A stretch of 64,000 nucleotides of DNA from Bacillus sp. T3. GTDB taxonomy: Bacteria > Bacillota > Bacilli > Bacillales > Cytobacillaceae. Position 1 is the stretch's first letter. Each line of letters opens with the position of its first letter. The translations under genes and the position numbers were made by a program. The stretch spans positions 2,418,001-2,482,000 of the forward strand of contig NZ_CP137761.1 in assembly GCF_033449965.1 (NCBI RefSeq), written 5' to 3'. The notes beneath the pieces are model-generated. The model did not search any database, was not told the origin of the DNA, and worked only from the letters and a program-made list of their open reading frames with translations. Below, in pieces: positions 38,610 to 47,058 of this stretch.

Positions 38610-39670
38610 TTATATCTTTGAAAGAATATCTACATAACGGTCAACATAAACATTTGGATGATAATCATATTGAATAGTGGATAGTGCGTTTTGAATAATT
38701 TTTTTCCGAAGTGGAGTATCTTTTAAAATTTTTTCTATACAGTTTACACCCATATTAATATCACCTAGTTTGTATAGCATGCCGTTATGCTCATCAATAA
38801 TAACTTCGTTTTTTCCTGGACTGTCTGAGCTTACAACAGGACATTTACATGCCATCGGTTCTAATAACGAATTTCCTAACCCTTCTCGCAAGGAGGTAGA
38901 AAGTACACAGCCGCCTGAATCTGTTATTATGGAGTAAATTTCAGGCATATTTTCATTAAAAACATGGATCACTTTATATTTTAATTGATGCGTTGAACAA
39001 AGCTTATGCAAATTTTCAATACTGTTTGATGATTTTGGATTACTTAAAAACCAGGCTTCGACCGGATATTTTTCTCAAGCATTCTATAAATCTTGACGAA
39101 TTCTTTCCAGTTCTTTAAGCCTTCTACTCTTCCAACAAAAGCAATAACGGAATGTCCCATAATAGGCTTTGGTGATTCTGCCCAGGTTCTTTTTGAAGCA
39201 TTTAGATAGTGAAATATTGGATCAACTGTATTTCCATCTATAAATATCGGAACATCCTCTCTAAAGTATGGTTTCACTAATGGTTCCAAATATTTAGCAA
39301 TGCAAACAATTGCATCAACAGATTTACTTATATTTTTTTTCTTAAGTTGTTTTACTACACCCTGGCTCCAACCACGAAGTTCATAAATTTTCTTTCCTTG
39401 ATAATTGTTTGGCAGGTATTTAAGATAGTCAAGAGAATAAACGAAGATAATACAATCATAACCTCCTTTTTCAACCATTTGCTGAAAATGACTAGTATTT
39501 TCAATATAATAATGAGGAATTTCTCTAAACATTTTTGCACCGTCACCACGGGCCAAAAAAAACACTTCTGCCTCAATTCCTCTGCTTATGAATGCATTGA
39601 TGCGATTCCGCGTCGAACTTACCACGCCACCATCTGTTGATTTATTAATAACATATAGGATTTTAACCAT
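38610..39670 (-). CDS. GT4-like glycosyltransferase, frameshifted
   Basis: About 353 residues, GT-B fold. The N-terminal half opens with VKILYVINKSTDGGVVSS. The C-terminal half has the donor-binding block SLREGLGNSLLEPMACKCPV with the Glu of the EX7E motif, followed by SSDSPGKNEVI. The break near 39051-39057 lacks one base; repair joins RMLEKNIRSK to WFLSNPKSSNSIENL, giving the usual mid-domain sequence. It faces a neighbouring glycosyltransferase gene divergently. It retains the donor site, and acceptor and sugar are unknown. Confidence 0.82.
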
Positions 39671-39974
39671 TCATTATTCACCAGCCTTTTTTGTTAAACT
39701 GAACAAAGTACAGTGTGTTTCGATTCCATTTTCAAATGGTAGCTACACCTTATTTGAAATACCATTAATGCTATTCTATTCATCACTTAATAAAAAAGTA
39801 TTAGGGCTAAGGTTCAAAAATCCTTACAATAGTAAGTTTTTAAATTGTCGTTTTGCAATACAATCAAAAATTTGTAAATGAAGTTAGTAATTAAGGATTA
39901 ATTACTACATATGCCGTTTCCATTTTAACTTTTATTCATTAGATATAATAAATACGTCCAAAGGAGAGTTAGGT
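39671..39974. other. AT-rich intergenic region between divergent glycosyltransferases
   Basis: 304 bases with only short chance open frames. A purine-rich AAGGAGAG ribosome site lies at its right end. No clear operator or terminator was found. Confidence 0.5.
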
Positions 39975-40808
39975 ATGAAAAATCCTTTTTGTATGTCAGT
40001 CTATGTATTTGGAGATTACACAAAATATATACCTTACTATATATATAGTATTTTAAAAAGTTATCCTGATTATTTTGTAAAAATTTTTTGTATGGATCAT
40101 TTGTCAGAGCAGGAGAATCTTTGTCTTGATTTAATAAGAAAGAATTTATCAACTAACTTTGAAATAAAAGAAAAATATTTTCCTTTCCCAAAATTCAGGA
40201 AAAATAAATTAGGAAAACCTTTTCGATTTTTAATCCCCCATGAAGAATTTTCAGAGTTTGAAAATGTCTATTTGGGAGATGTTGATTATCTGATTGTAAA
40301 AGAAAACCCTTCTATTTTAGAAGGGCATTTAGAACATTGCAAAAAAATCGGTCTTCCTTATAGTAATCAAATCCGTCCTAATACCAAAAGACTAACCGGA
40401 CATCATTTTTTAATAGTCAAAGAATATTATCATTTAATGCAACCAATTATTGAGTACTATCAAAATCACCTTGATGAAGTTTACAATGAAATGAAGTTAA
40501 ATCGTTCAGATGAAAAATTTCTATATAAAATAGTGGAAAAGGGCATAGGCTTTGGAAAAATGAAAGAGAATCATTACAGACCGCACCATGGTTTTCATTT
40601 AGGAATAATGAGAACGAATGGCTTTAAAAAATACGTTCAAGAAGGACCTACTAATCCATTTAGCAGCCTTCCACCATACCCAATATTAAGAAAGCAGTTA
40701 TTAGAGTATTATCAAGATCCCTTATTTCAGGAAATCATCAATAATAACCCTATCCATGAAATCATTAGTCTTAAGGAAAAATTACAAAAAATATCAGAAA
40801 TTGAATAA
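39975..40808 (+). CDS. GT-A glycosyltransferase, GT8-like
   Basis: 277 residues. After a beta-strand start (CMSVYVFGDYTKYIPYYIYS) comes a metal-binding DxD-type motif in VYLGDVDYLIV near residues 98-108. A His-rich RPHHGFHLGIM follows near the end, as in GT8 enzymes that transfer hexoses from UDP-sugars. It is transcribed alone and ended by a hairpin. Donor and acceptor are unknown. Confidence 0.65.
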   Translation: MKNPFCMSVYVFGDYTKYIPYYIYSILKSYPDYFVKIFCMDHLSEQENLCLDLIRKNLSTNFEIKEKYFPFPKFRKNKLGKPFRFLIPHEEFSEFENVYLGDVDYLIVKENPSILEGHLEHCKKIGLPYSNQIRPNTKRLTGHHFLIVKEYYHLMQPIIEYYQNHLDEVYNEMKLNRSDEKFLYKIVEKGIGFGKMKENHYRPHHGFHLGIMRTNGFKKYVQEGPTNPFSSLPPYPILRKQLLEYYQDPLFQEIINNNPIHEIISLKEKLQKISEIE

Positions 40809-40837
40809 GTCATTTCTAACTAAATAAGACAATATAA

Positions 40838-40893
40838 AACACCACCGATTGATGAACTTTAAAAACAGTAAATTAATCGGTGGTGTTATTGTT
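40838..40893 (+). terminator. Terminator after the GT8-like gene
   Basis: AACACCACCGATT / AATCGGTGGTGTT stem with a 24-base loop. Confidence 0.7.
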
Positions 40894-40965
40894 TGGAAAA
40901 GAAGTATATTCAAGAGAAATCGTTCTTGAACTATTGTTAGAGGAGTTTCTCGAATTTTTCAAACT

Positions 40966-41892
40966 CTAAATGGATGTAAAAAACTCTTCCCATTCCTTCC
41001 AGCACGATTTCCAAGTCCATTCCTTTAGAATTGTTTCACGAATTGATTGTCCCATTGATTTCTGTTTATCAGGATGTTTTATTAAATGTTGAAGGGCTTC
41101 ACGGATCGATTGTGGGTTTCTTTTAACAATAATACCGTTCACATATGGTTTGATAAGCTCTGGAACAGACCCAACATTCGTTGAAATAATAGGTACTCCG
41201 CACGCAGCAGCCTCAAAAACCGGGTTAGGATGACCCTCAGAGATACTAGAACAAATAAAACAGTCTAATCCCTGATAAAATTCCACCATTTTCTCTAATG
41301 GGACATAATTTTCGGTAAATGTTCTTATATCAAGCTTTATATCTAATCCTTGTATTGCGGAAGTAACTATATCAAAACCTTCAAATGAACGACGTCCAGC
41401 CCCGTCAATTCGGCCTACCCATCCCACAGTAAACGTAGACTTTGAAATTGGGTATTCAGAAGGTTGAAAAAAGTTTTCATCAATTCCCACTCTCGTATGA
41501 TAAATGCGGCGGTGAGGAGAGAAAAGTTGGAATAATTCATCTGAAAGAGAATTAACCCCCCTTAACCCACTAAAAAATGTGATGAAATCAGTTTTATAGG
41601 TACCTTTGCTCGTCATATGCCGCTTAAATTGCCGAACAGATGTAAGTCCTGCAGCCATTTTATTGACAGGAATCCCTTTTTGATAGAGACCTATTGCATG
41701 CCCTACTGACATCGCATAAATTAAATCATATTGGTTAATGTCCTTTTTTGTAACTTGTTTATAATATTTTATATCAAATTGTAGTTTATTAGTCGGTAAG
41801 CTCATTATTTTCTTTGCTCGATTATCAAATGCCCATCCAGGATGGTCAGGTACCAATAAAATCTTCCTAACAGGTAACTTCGATTCATTCAT
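40966..41892 (-). CDS. GT4-family glycosyltransferase
   Basis: 308 residues, GT-B fold. Donor-site elements are FTVGWVGRIDGAGRRSFEG and CSSISEGHPNPVFEAAACGV (EX7E motif), then STNVGSVPELI. It has no signal or membrane segment and so acts in the cytoplasm. It belongs with the minus-strand glycosyltransferase and sugar-nucleotide genes at 42-44 kb, with gaps of about 230 and 120 bases between them. The sugar transferred is not predictable. Confidence 0.85.
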   Translation of the reverse strand: MNESKLPVRKILLVPDHPGWAFDNRAKKIMSLPTNKLQFDIKYYKQVTKKDINQYDLIYAMSVGHAIGLYQKGIPVNKMAAGLTSVRQFKRHMTSKGTYKTDFITFFSGLRGVNSLSDELFQLFSPHRRIYHTRVGIDENFFQPSEYPISKSTFTVGWVGRIDGAGRRSFEGFDIVTSAIQGLDIKLDIRTFTENYVPLEKMVEFYQGLDCFICSSISEGHPNPVFEAAACGVPIISTNVGSVPELIKPYVNGIIVKRNPQSIREALQHLIKHPDKQKSMGQSIRETILKEWTWKSCWKEWEEFFTSI

Positions 41893-42051
41893 AATGTTTT
41901 CTCATTCCTGTCCTCTGTCCATATTTATTATCATTGCATTATTAATAGTATTCATAATTCATAAATAAGTTCTAGTTCAAAAATAAGTAAATCCATTAGA
42001 ATTAATACGCTTGGTAATTAATGTCCATCTTATTTTTTATGAAGGAATAGG

Positions 42052-42102
42052 AAAAAGTCCCTCATTTACAGTTATTCACTGTAACAATAAGGACTTTTTT
42101 TC
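42052..42102 (-). terminator. Terminator of the gene at 42120
   Basis: AAAAAGTCC / GGACTTTTT stem with an inner ACAGT / ACTGT pair, just past the stop codon. Confidence 0.7.
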
Positions 42103-42119
42103 GGAATTAGAAAGGGTAA

Positions 42120-42959
42120 TTAGATTTGGCTTTCCCTAGCTTTAAAAGCAAGATAGAGGCAATAATCTTTCACTTTATCAATATCTAAATCCTCAATTCT
42201 AATATGATCGTATTCACCGCGTTCAAATCGAAATTTAGAAAAAATATCTTTTGTATGCCAACAATGGATGTGTGCATGATCATGTACCGAATCAGATGAA
42301 GTGCTGAGAAAATCCAAATTCTTTTTATCAATTATAAAGTTTGGAATGTAGTGATTCACCGCAATTTCATTACTATACATATTAATAACACCGCCGTACC
42401 ACCCTGGCCATTTACCCTTTTCATCTTTAAAGTCATGGGTTAGTAAATACTTTGCAATCTTAACGGCCTGTTGCGATACCCTGATAACTTCATTCGGCGG
42501 ACCATAATGTGTTGCACCAATATTATGGCGCCCTTTGTGGTTTAAACCGTGAATTTCAGCAACTCGTTTAATGTTTTCTTTTACTTCACTGGTAGAAACA
42601 TAGCCGCCTTTTCCAGTCGTGTAGTGTTCAGGATAATAATCATTCCAGGCAGGTGTCAGGAATATGTCGGCATCAGTCCTTAAAATATAGTCATATTGAT
42701 TTAAAATATCTATTTGCGGGTCAAGATAGTAGTGTATCGAATTGATTCGCGGATATTTTGCAACTTCTGGAGGTTCACTGGCTTTTTTAACTTCAACCTT
42801 AATACAATCATCTGGAATATTTGTAAGAGCATCCTTTGTCCCAAATACGACCAATTCAGTATCACTAGATTGAATGTATTTAAGTGAAGTATAAAGCCAG
42901 CTAAACTGTAGCAACAATCTCTTTCTATTTTCTAAAAAAACAACCACTGCTCTTTTCAA
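42120..42959 (-). CDS. Nucleotide-diphospho-sugar transferase-like protein (DUF7164-like)
   Basis: 279 residues, GT-A fold. The metal motif is DYILRTDADIFLTPAW near residues 90-105. Later comes WPGWYGGVINMYSNEIAVNH and a DHAHIHCWH segment near the end. The overall pattern resembles a nucleotide-sugar transferase family described mainly from eukaryotes (DUF7164), which is uncommon in Bacillus. There is no signal peptide. It is in the same direction as the epimerase and mucin-like genes. The role is inferred from fold and neighbours. Confidence 0.6.
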   Translation of the reverse strand: MKRAVVVFLENRKRLLLQFSWLYTSLKYIQSSDTELVVFGTKDALTNIPDDCIKVEVKKASEPPEVAKYPRINSIHYYLDPQIDILNQYDYILRTDADIFLTPAWNDYYPEHYTTGKGGYVSTSEVKENIKRVAEIHGLNHKGRHNIGATHYGPPNEVIRVSQQAVKIAKYLLTHDFKDEKGKWPGWYGGVINMYSNEIAVNHYIPNFIIDKKNLDFLSTSSDSVHDHAHIHCWHTKDIFSKFRFERGEYDHIRIEDLDIDKVKDYCLYLAFKARESQI

Positions 42960-43080
42960 TTATTTCACTCCTAGTATGATTATTTACTTATTTATATTCA
43001 GAAATAATCGAATGGGGTGGGGAAAGCATTTTTAAAAGTAATTATGTTAATAATTATTGTTTCATTGGAATCTCAAAAAT

Positions 43081-44079
43081 CTAAACTATTTTATAGTAGT
43101 CTTTATACCAATCAATGAATTTTCCAATTCCTTCCTCAATTGATGTTTTTGGTTGAAAATTGATTTTACTAAATAAATCTTCAACATCAGCAAAAGTTTC
43201 AGGAACATCTCCATCCTGAAGGGGTAAAAATTCTTTCTTAGCATTAATGCCCAATTTTTCCTCGATAGCATCAATAAATTTTATTAAATTTACTGGACTG
43301 TTATTTCCAATATTAAAAATTTGAAATGGCGCTTTACTTTGGTTAGGTTGTAAATTGCGGCTACTATTTGGAATAGGGGGGAGTGGGATCAATCTAACGA
43401 TGCTTTCAATAATATCATCTACATAAGTAAAGTCACGTTTCATCAGTCCATAATTAAAAATCTTGATTGGCTCATTGTTTAAAATTGATTTTGTAAATAA
43501 AAACAATGCCATATCTGGTCGTCCCCATGGTCCATATACTGTGAAGAATCTCAGTCCAGTAGTAGGCAGTCCAAATAAATGGCTATAAGTATGAGCAAAT
43601 AGTTCATTTGTTCTCTTGGTGGCTGCATATACACTGATAGGATGGTCCACAGGTTGTTCCGTTGCAAATGGCAATTTGTCGTTCATTCCATAAACTGAAC
43701 TTGTTGAAGCGTAAATAAGATGCTTAACCTTTACGCGCTTGCTCTCTTCTAAAATATTTAAAAATCCAGTAATGTTAGAGTCTACATAAGCGTGTGGATT
43801 TGTAAGGCTATATCGTACTCCAGCCTGGGCACCTAGATTAATAACTACTGTAGGCTGATGGTGGTTAAATATTTCATTTATTTCTTGTTTATCTTCCAAA
43901 TTTACTTTTTTAAAAGTGAAACCGCTACAAGGCAATAATAGGTTTAGACGCGATTTTTTTAAAGAAACATCATAATAGTCATTTAAATTATCGATACCGA
44001 CGACCTCGAAGCCATCCTTTAGAAGTCTTTTAGTTAGATGGAAACCAATAAAACCTGCACATCCGGTAATTAATATCAA
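43081..44079 (-). CDS. UDP-glucuronate 4-epimerase
   Basis: 332-residue extended SDR. The NAD loop is TGCAGFIGFHL; the family signatures DNLNDYYDVSLKKSRL, LGAQAGVRYSLTNPHAYVDS, YAATKRTNE (catalytic Tyr/Lys) and FTVYGPWGRPDMALF are those of UDP-GlcA 4-epimerases (CapI/LpsL). It interconverts UDP-glucuronate and UDP-galacturonate, or the related aminouronates. The dehydrogenase at 49610 could make its substrate. It follows the mucin-like gene on the same strand. Confidence 0.9.
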   Translation of the reverse strand: MILITGCAGFIGFHLTKRLLKDGFEVVGIDNLNDYYDVSLKKSRLNLLLPCSGFTFKKVNLEDKQEINEIFNHHQPTVVINLGAQAGVRYSLTNPHAYVDSNITGFLNILEESKRVKVKHLIYASTSSVYGMNDKLPFATEQPVDHPISVYAATKRTNELFAHTYSHLFGLPTTGLRFFTVYGPWGRPDMALFLFTKSILNNEPIKIFNYGLMKRDFTYVDDIIESIVRLIPLPPIPNSSRNLQPNQSKAPFQIFNIGNNSPVNLIKFIDAIEEKLGINAKKEFLPLQDGDVPETFADVEDLFSKINFQPKTSIEEGIGKFIDWYKDYYKIV

Positions 44080-44167
44080 TATTTTTCCTCCTAGTACTTG
44101 TCTAAAAATGAATTATACTTTTCTAACTACATTTGCATTTTTTATAAAATGCGATTCTAAGGAAGTA

Positions 44168-44200
44168 ACAAGACACTTTGCAAAAACAAAGCATCTTGTC
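44168..44200 (-). terminator. Possible terminator of the mucin-like gene
   Basis: ACAAGA-CTTTG / CAAAG-TCTTGT hairpin with a 5-base loop lies between the mucin-like gene and the epimerase; the T tract is weak. Confidence 0.45.
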
Positions 44201-44286
44201 ATGATTATTTACTCTCTAGTCCTTGCTGGGGTTACTTTCTTGCGATTAGTTAAGTGATCTTACTCGTAATTTACTGAACTCTTTTC

Positions 44287-46869
44287 TTAGTTCCGGCAGT
44301 CTTTGTCGCAACTGCGATCGTCGTTAGAGCGGCAGTCTTTGTTAGAGTGTGGCTTTGGCTTGTGCGGTGGCTTTGGCTTGTGCGGTGGCTTTGGCTTGTG
44401 CGGCGGCTTTGGCTTGTGCGGTGGCTTTGGCTTGTGCGGCGGCTTTGGCTTGTGCGGTGGCTTTGGCTTGTGCGGTGGCTTTGGCTTGTGCGGCGGCTTT
44501 GGCTTGTGCGGTGGCTTTGGTTTGTGCGGCGGACAAGGTGGTGCTGCCGTTGTCGTCGGTGCTGCTGTTGTTGTTGGAGCTGCGGTCGTTGTCGGTGCTG
44601 CCGTTGTCGTTGGCGCTGCTGTTGTCGTTGGCGCTGCTGTTGTTGTCGGTGCTGCGGTCGTTGTTGGAGCTGCGGTCGTTGTCGGTGCTGCGGTCGTTGT
44701 TGGTGCCGCTGTTGTTGTCGGAGCTGCCGTTGTTGTCGGTGCTGCCGTTGTTGTTGGCGCTGCGGTCGTTGTCGGTGCTGCTGTTGTTGTCGGTGCGGCT
44801 GTCGTTGTTGGTGCCGCTGTTGTAGTCGGAACTGCTGTTGTTGTCGGTGCTGCCGTTGTTGTTGGCGCTGCTGTTGTCGTTGGCGCTGCTGTTGTTGTCG
44901 GTGCTGCGGTCGTTGTTGGTGCTGCGGTCGTTGTTGGTGCTGCCGTTGTCGTTGGAGCTGCAGTCGTTGTCGGTGCTGCCGTTGTCGTTGGTGCAGCCGT
45001 TGTTGTCGGCGCTGCTGTTGTCGTTGGCGCTGCTGTTGTTGTCGGTGCTGCGGTCGTTGTTGGTGCTGCGGTCGTTGTTGGTGCCGCGGTCGTTGTTGGC
45101 GCTGCTGTTGTTGTCGGTGCTGCCGTTGTTGTCGGTGCTGCCGTTGTTGTTGGCGCTGCTGTTGTCGTTGGCGCTGCTGTTGTTGTCGGTGCTGCGGTCG
45201 TTGTTGGTGCTGCTGTCGTTGTTGGTGCTGCCGTTGTCGTTGGTGCCGCTGTTGTCGTTGGTGCCGCTGTCGTTGTTGGTGCTGCGGTCGTTGTTGGTGC
45301 TGCTGTCGTTGTTGGTGCTGCCGTTGTCGTTGGTGCTGCCGTTGTCGTTGGTGCCGCTGTTGTCGTTGGTGCCGCTGTCGTTGTTGGTGCTGCCGTTGTC
45401 GTTGGTGCCGCTGTTGTCGTTGGTGCCGCTGTCGTTGTTGGTGCTGCGGTCGTTGTTGGTGCTGCTGTCGTTGTTGGTGCTGCCGTTGTCGTTGGTGCCG
45501 CTGTTGTCGTTGGTGCCGCTGTCGTTGTTGGTGCGGCTGTCGTTGTTGGCGCAGCCGTTGTTGTTGGAGCAGCGGTCGTTGTCGGTGCTGCCGTTGTCGT
45601 TGGCGCTGCTGTTGTTGTCGGAGCTGCTGTCGTTGTTGGTGCCGCTGTTGTAGTCGGAACTGCCGTTGTTGTCGGTGCTGCCGTTGTTGTTGGCGCTGCT
45701 GTTGTCGTTGGCGCTGCTGTTGTTGTCGGTGCTGCTGTCGTTGTTGGTGCTGCCGTTGTTGTTGGAGCAGCCGTCGTTGTCGGTGCTGCGGTCGTTGTCG
45801 GTGCAGCCGTTGTTGTCGGAACTGCCGTTGTTGTTGGTGCTGCTGTTGTCGTTGGTGCCGCTGTCGTTGTTGGTACTGCCGTTGTCGTCGGTGCAGCCGT
45901 TGTTGTTGGAGTTGCGGTCGTTGTTGGTACGGCTGTCGTCGTTGGTGCTGCTGTTGTTGTTGGAACTGCCGTCGTTGTTGGAGCTGCGGTCGTTGTCGGT
46001 GCTGCGGTCGTCGTTGGTGCCGCGGTTGTTGTTGGTGCGGCTGTTGTTGTCGGTGCCGCGGTTGTTGTTGGTGCTGCAGTCGTTGTTGGTGCAGCCGTTG
46101 TCGTTGGTGCGGCTGTTGTTGTCGGTGCTGCGGTCGTTGTTGGTGCTGCAGTTGTTGTTGGAGCAGCCGTCGTTGTCGGAGCTGCGGTCGTTGTTGGTGC
46201 AGCCGTTGTTGTTGGAGCAGCCGTCGTTGTCGGAGCTGCGGTTGTTGTCGGAGCCGCCGTTGTTGTTGGCGCTGCGGTTGTCGTTGGCGCTGCTGTCGTT
46301 GTCGGTGCTGCCGTTGTTGTCGGAACTGCCGTTGTTGTCGGTGCTGCGGTCGTCGTTGGTGCCGCGGTTGTTGTCACTTCAGGACATTCCCACACACCAC
46401 AAGCACAGCCACTAGTACATTCACACGCACCTTCACTTAATACTCTTTGAAACTGCGCACAAACACGTTTACCATTTAACAATTCTTCTGAGAATGTTCC
46501 AGCTGATGCACAGATTTCAAACGTTCCGGATGTGTTTATTCGTAATTTTTCATCATTGTCATTGCTATAATATTTATATCTAAAATCGCCACAATCCATT
46601 GGAGATACAAAGCCACCATGATTGGCACAAAAACTCCATGAGGGAGGACTGGCACTAGATTTAGCAACTGAAATAAACGGTCCATTAAAATCAAAGAAAA
46701 ATTTGTCAATTAAAGGGCTCGGTTCATTTGGATCATTTGGATTTAGTTTTAAAGTATTATTGGTTACCACAAATTTGATACATGAACCGTCATCATTAAC
46801 TGTCGCTACAACTGTTGCCCGGATTTCCCTGCTGCCAACCATTCCTGATAGCTGAAGATGGCATACCAT
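44287..46869 (-). CDS. Mucin-like Thr/Ala/Pro repeat protein with Pro-His-Lys repeats
   Basis: 860 residues in four parts. Residues 1-140 form a beta-rich domain starting MVCHLQLSGMVGSREIRATV. A Cys-rich linker (ACECTSGCACGVWEC) leads to residues 166-777, which are 102 tandem hexapeptides TTTAAP (a few TTTAVP, one TTTATP), about 300 Thr in all. Residues 780-839 are ten PPHKPK repeats, and a Cys-containing charged tail ends DKDCRN. There is no signal peptide, membrane segment or LPXTG, so Sec export is unlikely; spore-surface assembly in the mother cell is my inference. The repeats are ideal O-glycosylation acceptors, and a GT27-like enzyme lies divergently upstream. Start ATG 46869 has a GGAGTGAG site. 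Confidence 0.9.
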   Translation of the reverse strand: MVCHLQLSGMVGSREIRATVVATVNDDGSCIKFVVTNNTLKLNPNDPNEPSPLIDKFFFDFNGPFISVAKSSASPPSWSFCANHGGFVSPMDCGDFRYKYYSNDNDEKLRINTSGTFEICASAGTFSEELLNGKRVCAQFQRVLSEGACECTSGCACGVWECPEVTTTAAPTTTAAPTTTAVPTTTAAPTTTAAPTTTAAPTTTAAPTTTAAPTTTAAPTTTAAPTTTAAPTTTAAPTTTAAPTTTAAPTTTAAPTTTAAPTTTAAPTTTAAPTTTAAPTTTAAPTTTAAPTTTAAPTTTAVPTTTAAPTTTAVPTTTATPTTTAAPTTTAVPTTTAAPTTTAAPTTTAVPTTTAAPTTTAAPTTTAAPTTTAAPTTTAAPTTTAAPTTTAAPTTTAAPTTTAVPTTTAAPTTTAAPTTTAAPTTTAAPTTTAAPTTTAAPTTTAAPTTTAAPTTTAAPTTTAAPTTTAAPTTTAAPTTTAAPTTTAAPTTTAAPTTTAAPTTTAAPTTTAAPTTTAAPTTTAAPTTTAAPTTTAAPTTTAAPTTTAAPTTTAAPTTTAAPTTTAAPTTTAAPTTTAAPTTTAAPTTTAAPTTTAAPTTTAAPTTTAAPTTTAAPTTTAAPTTTAAPTTTAAPTTTAAPTTTAAPTTTAAPTTTAAPTTTAAPTTTAAPTTTAAPTTTAVPTTTAAPTTTAAPTTTAAPTTTAAPTTTAAPTTTAAPTTTAAPTTTAAPTTTAAPTTTAAPTTTAAPTTTAAPTTTAAPTTTAAPTTTAAPTTTAAPPCPPHKPKPPHKPKPPHKPKPPHKPKPPHKPKPPHKPKPPHKPKPPHKPKPPHKPKPPHKPKPHSNKDCRSNDDRSCDKDCRN
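44353..44532 (-). repeat. Ten 18-bp repeats encoding PPHKPK
   Basis: Ten 18-base units spaced exactly, differing only at third codon positions. They encode a basic, proline-rich stalk of about 60 residues. Confidence 0.95.
44539..46374 (-). repeat. 102-copy 18-bp array encoding TTTAAP, with higher-order blocks
   Basis: All units are 18 bases. A shared block begins at 44864, 45008 and 45152, exactly 144 bases (8 units) apart. The 60 bases at 45121-45180 recur exactly at 45661-45720, 540 bases (30 units) away. This shows growth by unequal exchange or slippage of multi-unit blocks. Confidence 0.93.
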
Positions 46870-46927
46870 ATATTTCTCACTCCTTTACATATCTTTTCAG
46901 GGACATTTTCTCAATACTCTGTCCATT

Positions 46928-46936
46928 TACCATATG
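46928..46936 (-). promoter_or_regulatory. Possible sigma-K-type -10 of the mucin-like gene
   Basis: CATATGGTA on the minus strand fits CATANNNTA, 59 bases before the start. No convincing -35 AC pair was found, so this is only a hint of mother-cell expression. Confidence 0.25.
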
Positions 46937-47058
46937 TAATAACAAAAAATATGAATAGACATTTATATCTATTTTTAAACAAATTATTGGTCTCTTTCAC
47001 ACCACTGTTATTTCGGACACATATACATATTCAAGGAAATGGTAAAAGGAGTGTTATC

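Noticed and set aside
44350..46380. 18-bp tandem array as a CRISPR-like array
   Set aside because: There are no unique spacers, the units are directly adjacent, and they encode a continuous peptide.
44303..46450. Long opposite-strand frame rich in AVVVGA across the mucin-like repeat
   Set aside because: It is the mirror of an 18-bp array with no stop in several frames. It lacks a ribosome site and a family match, and several other frames there are open for the same reason.
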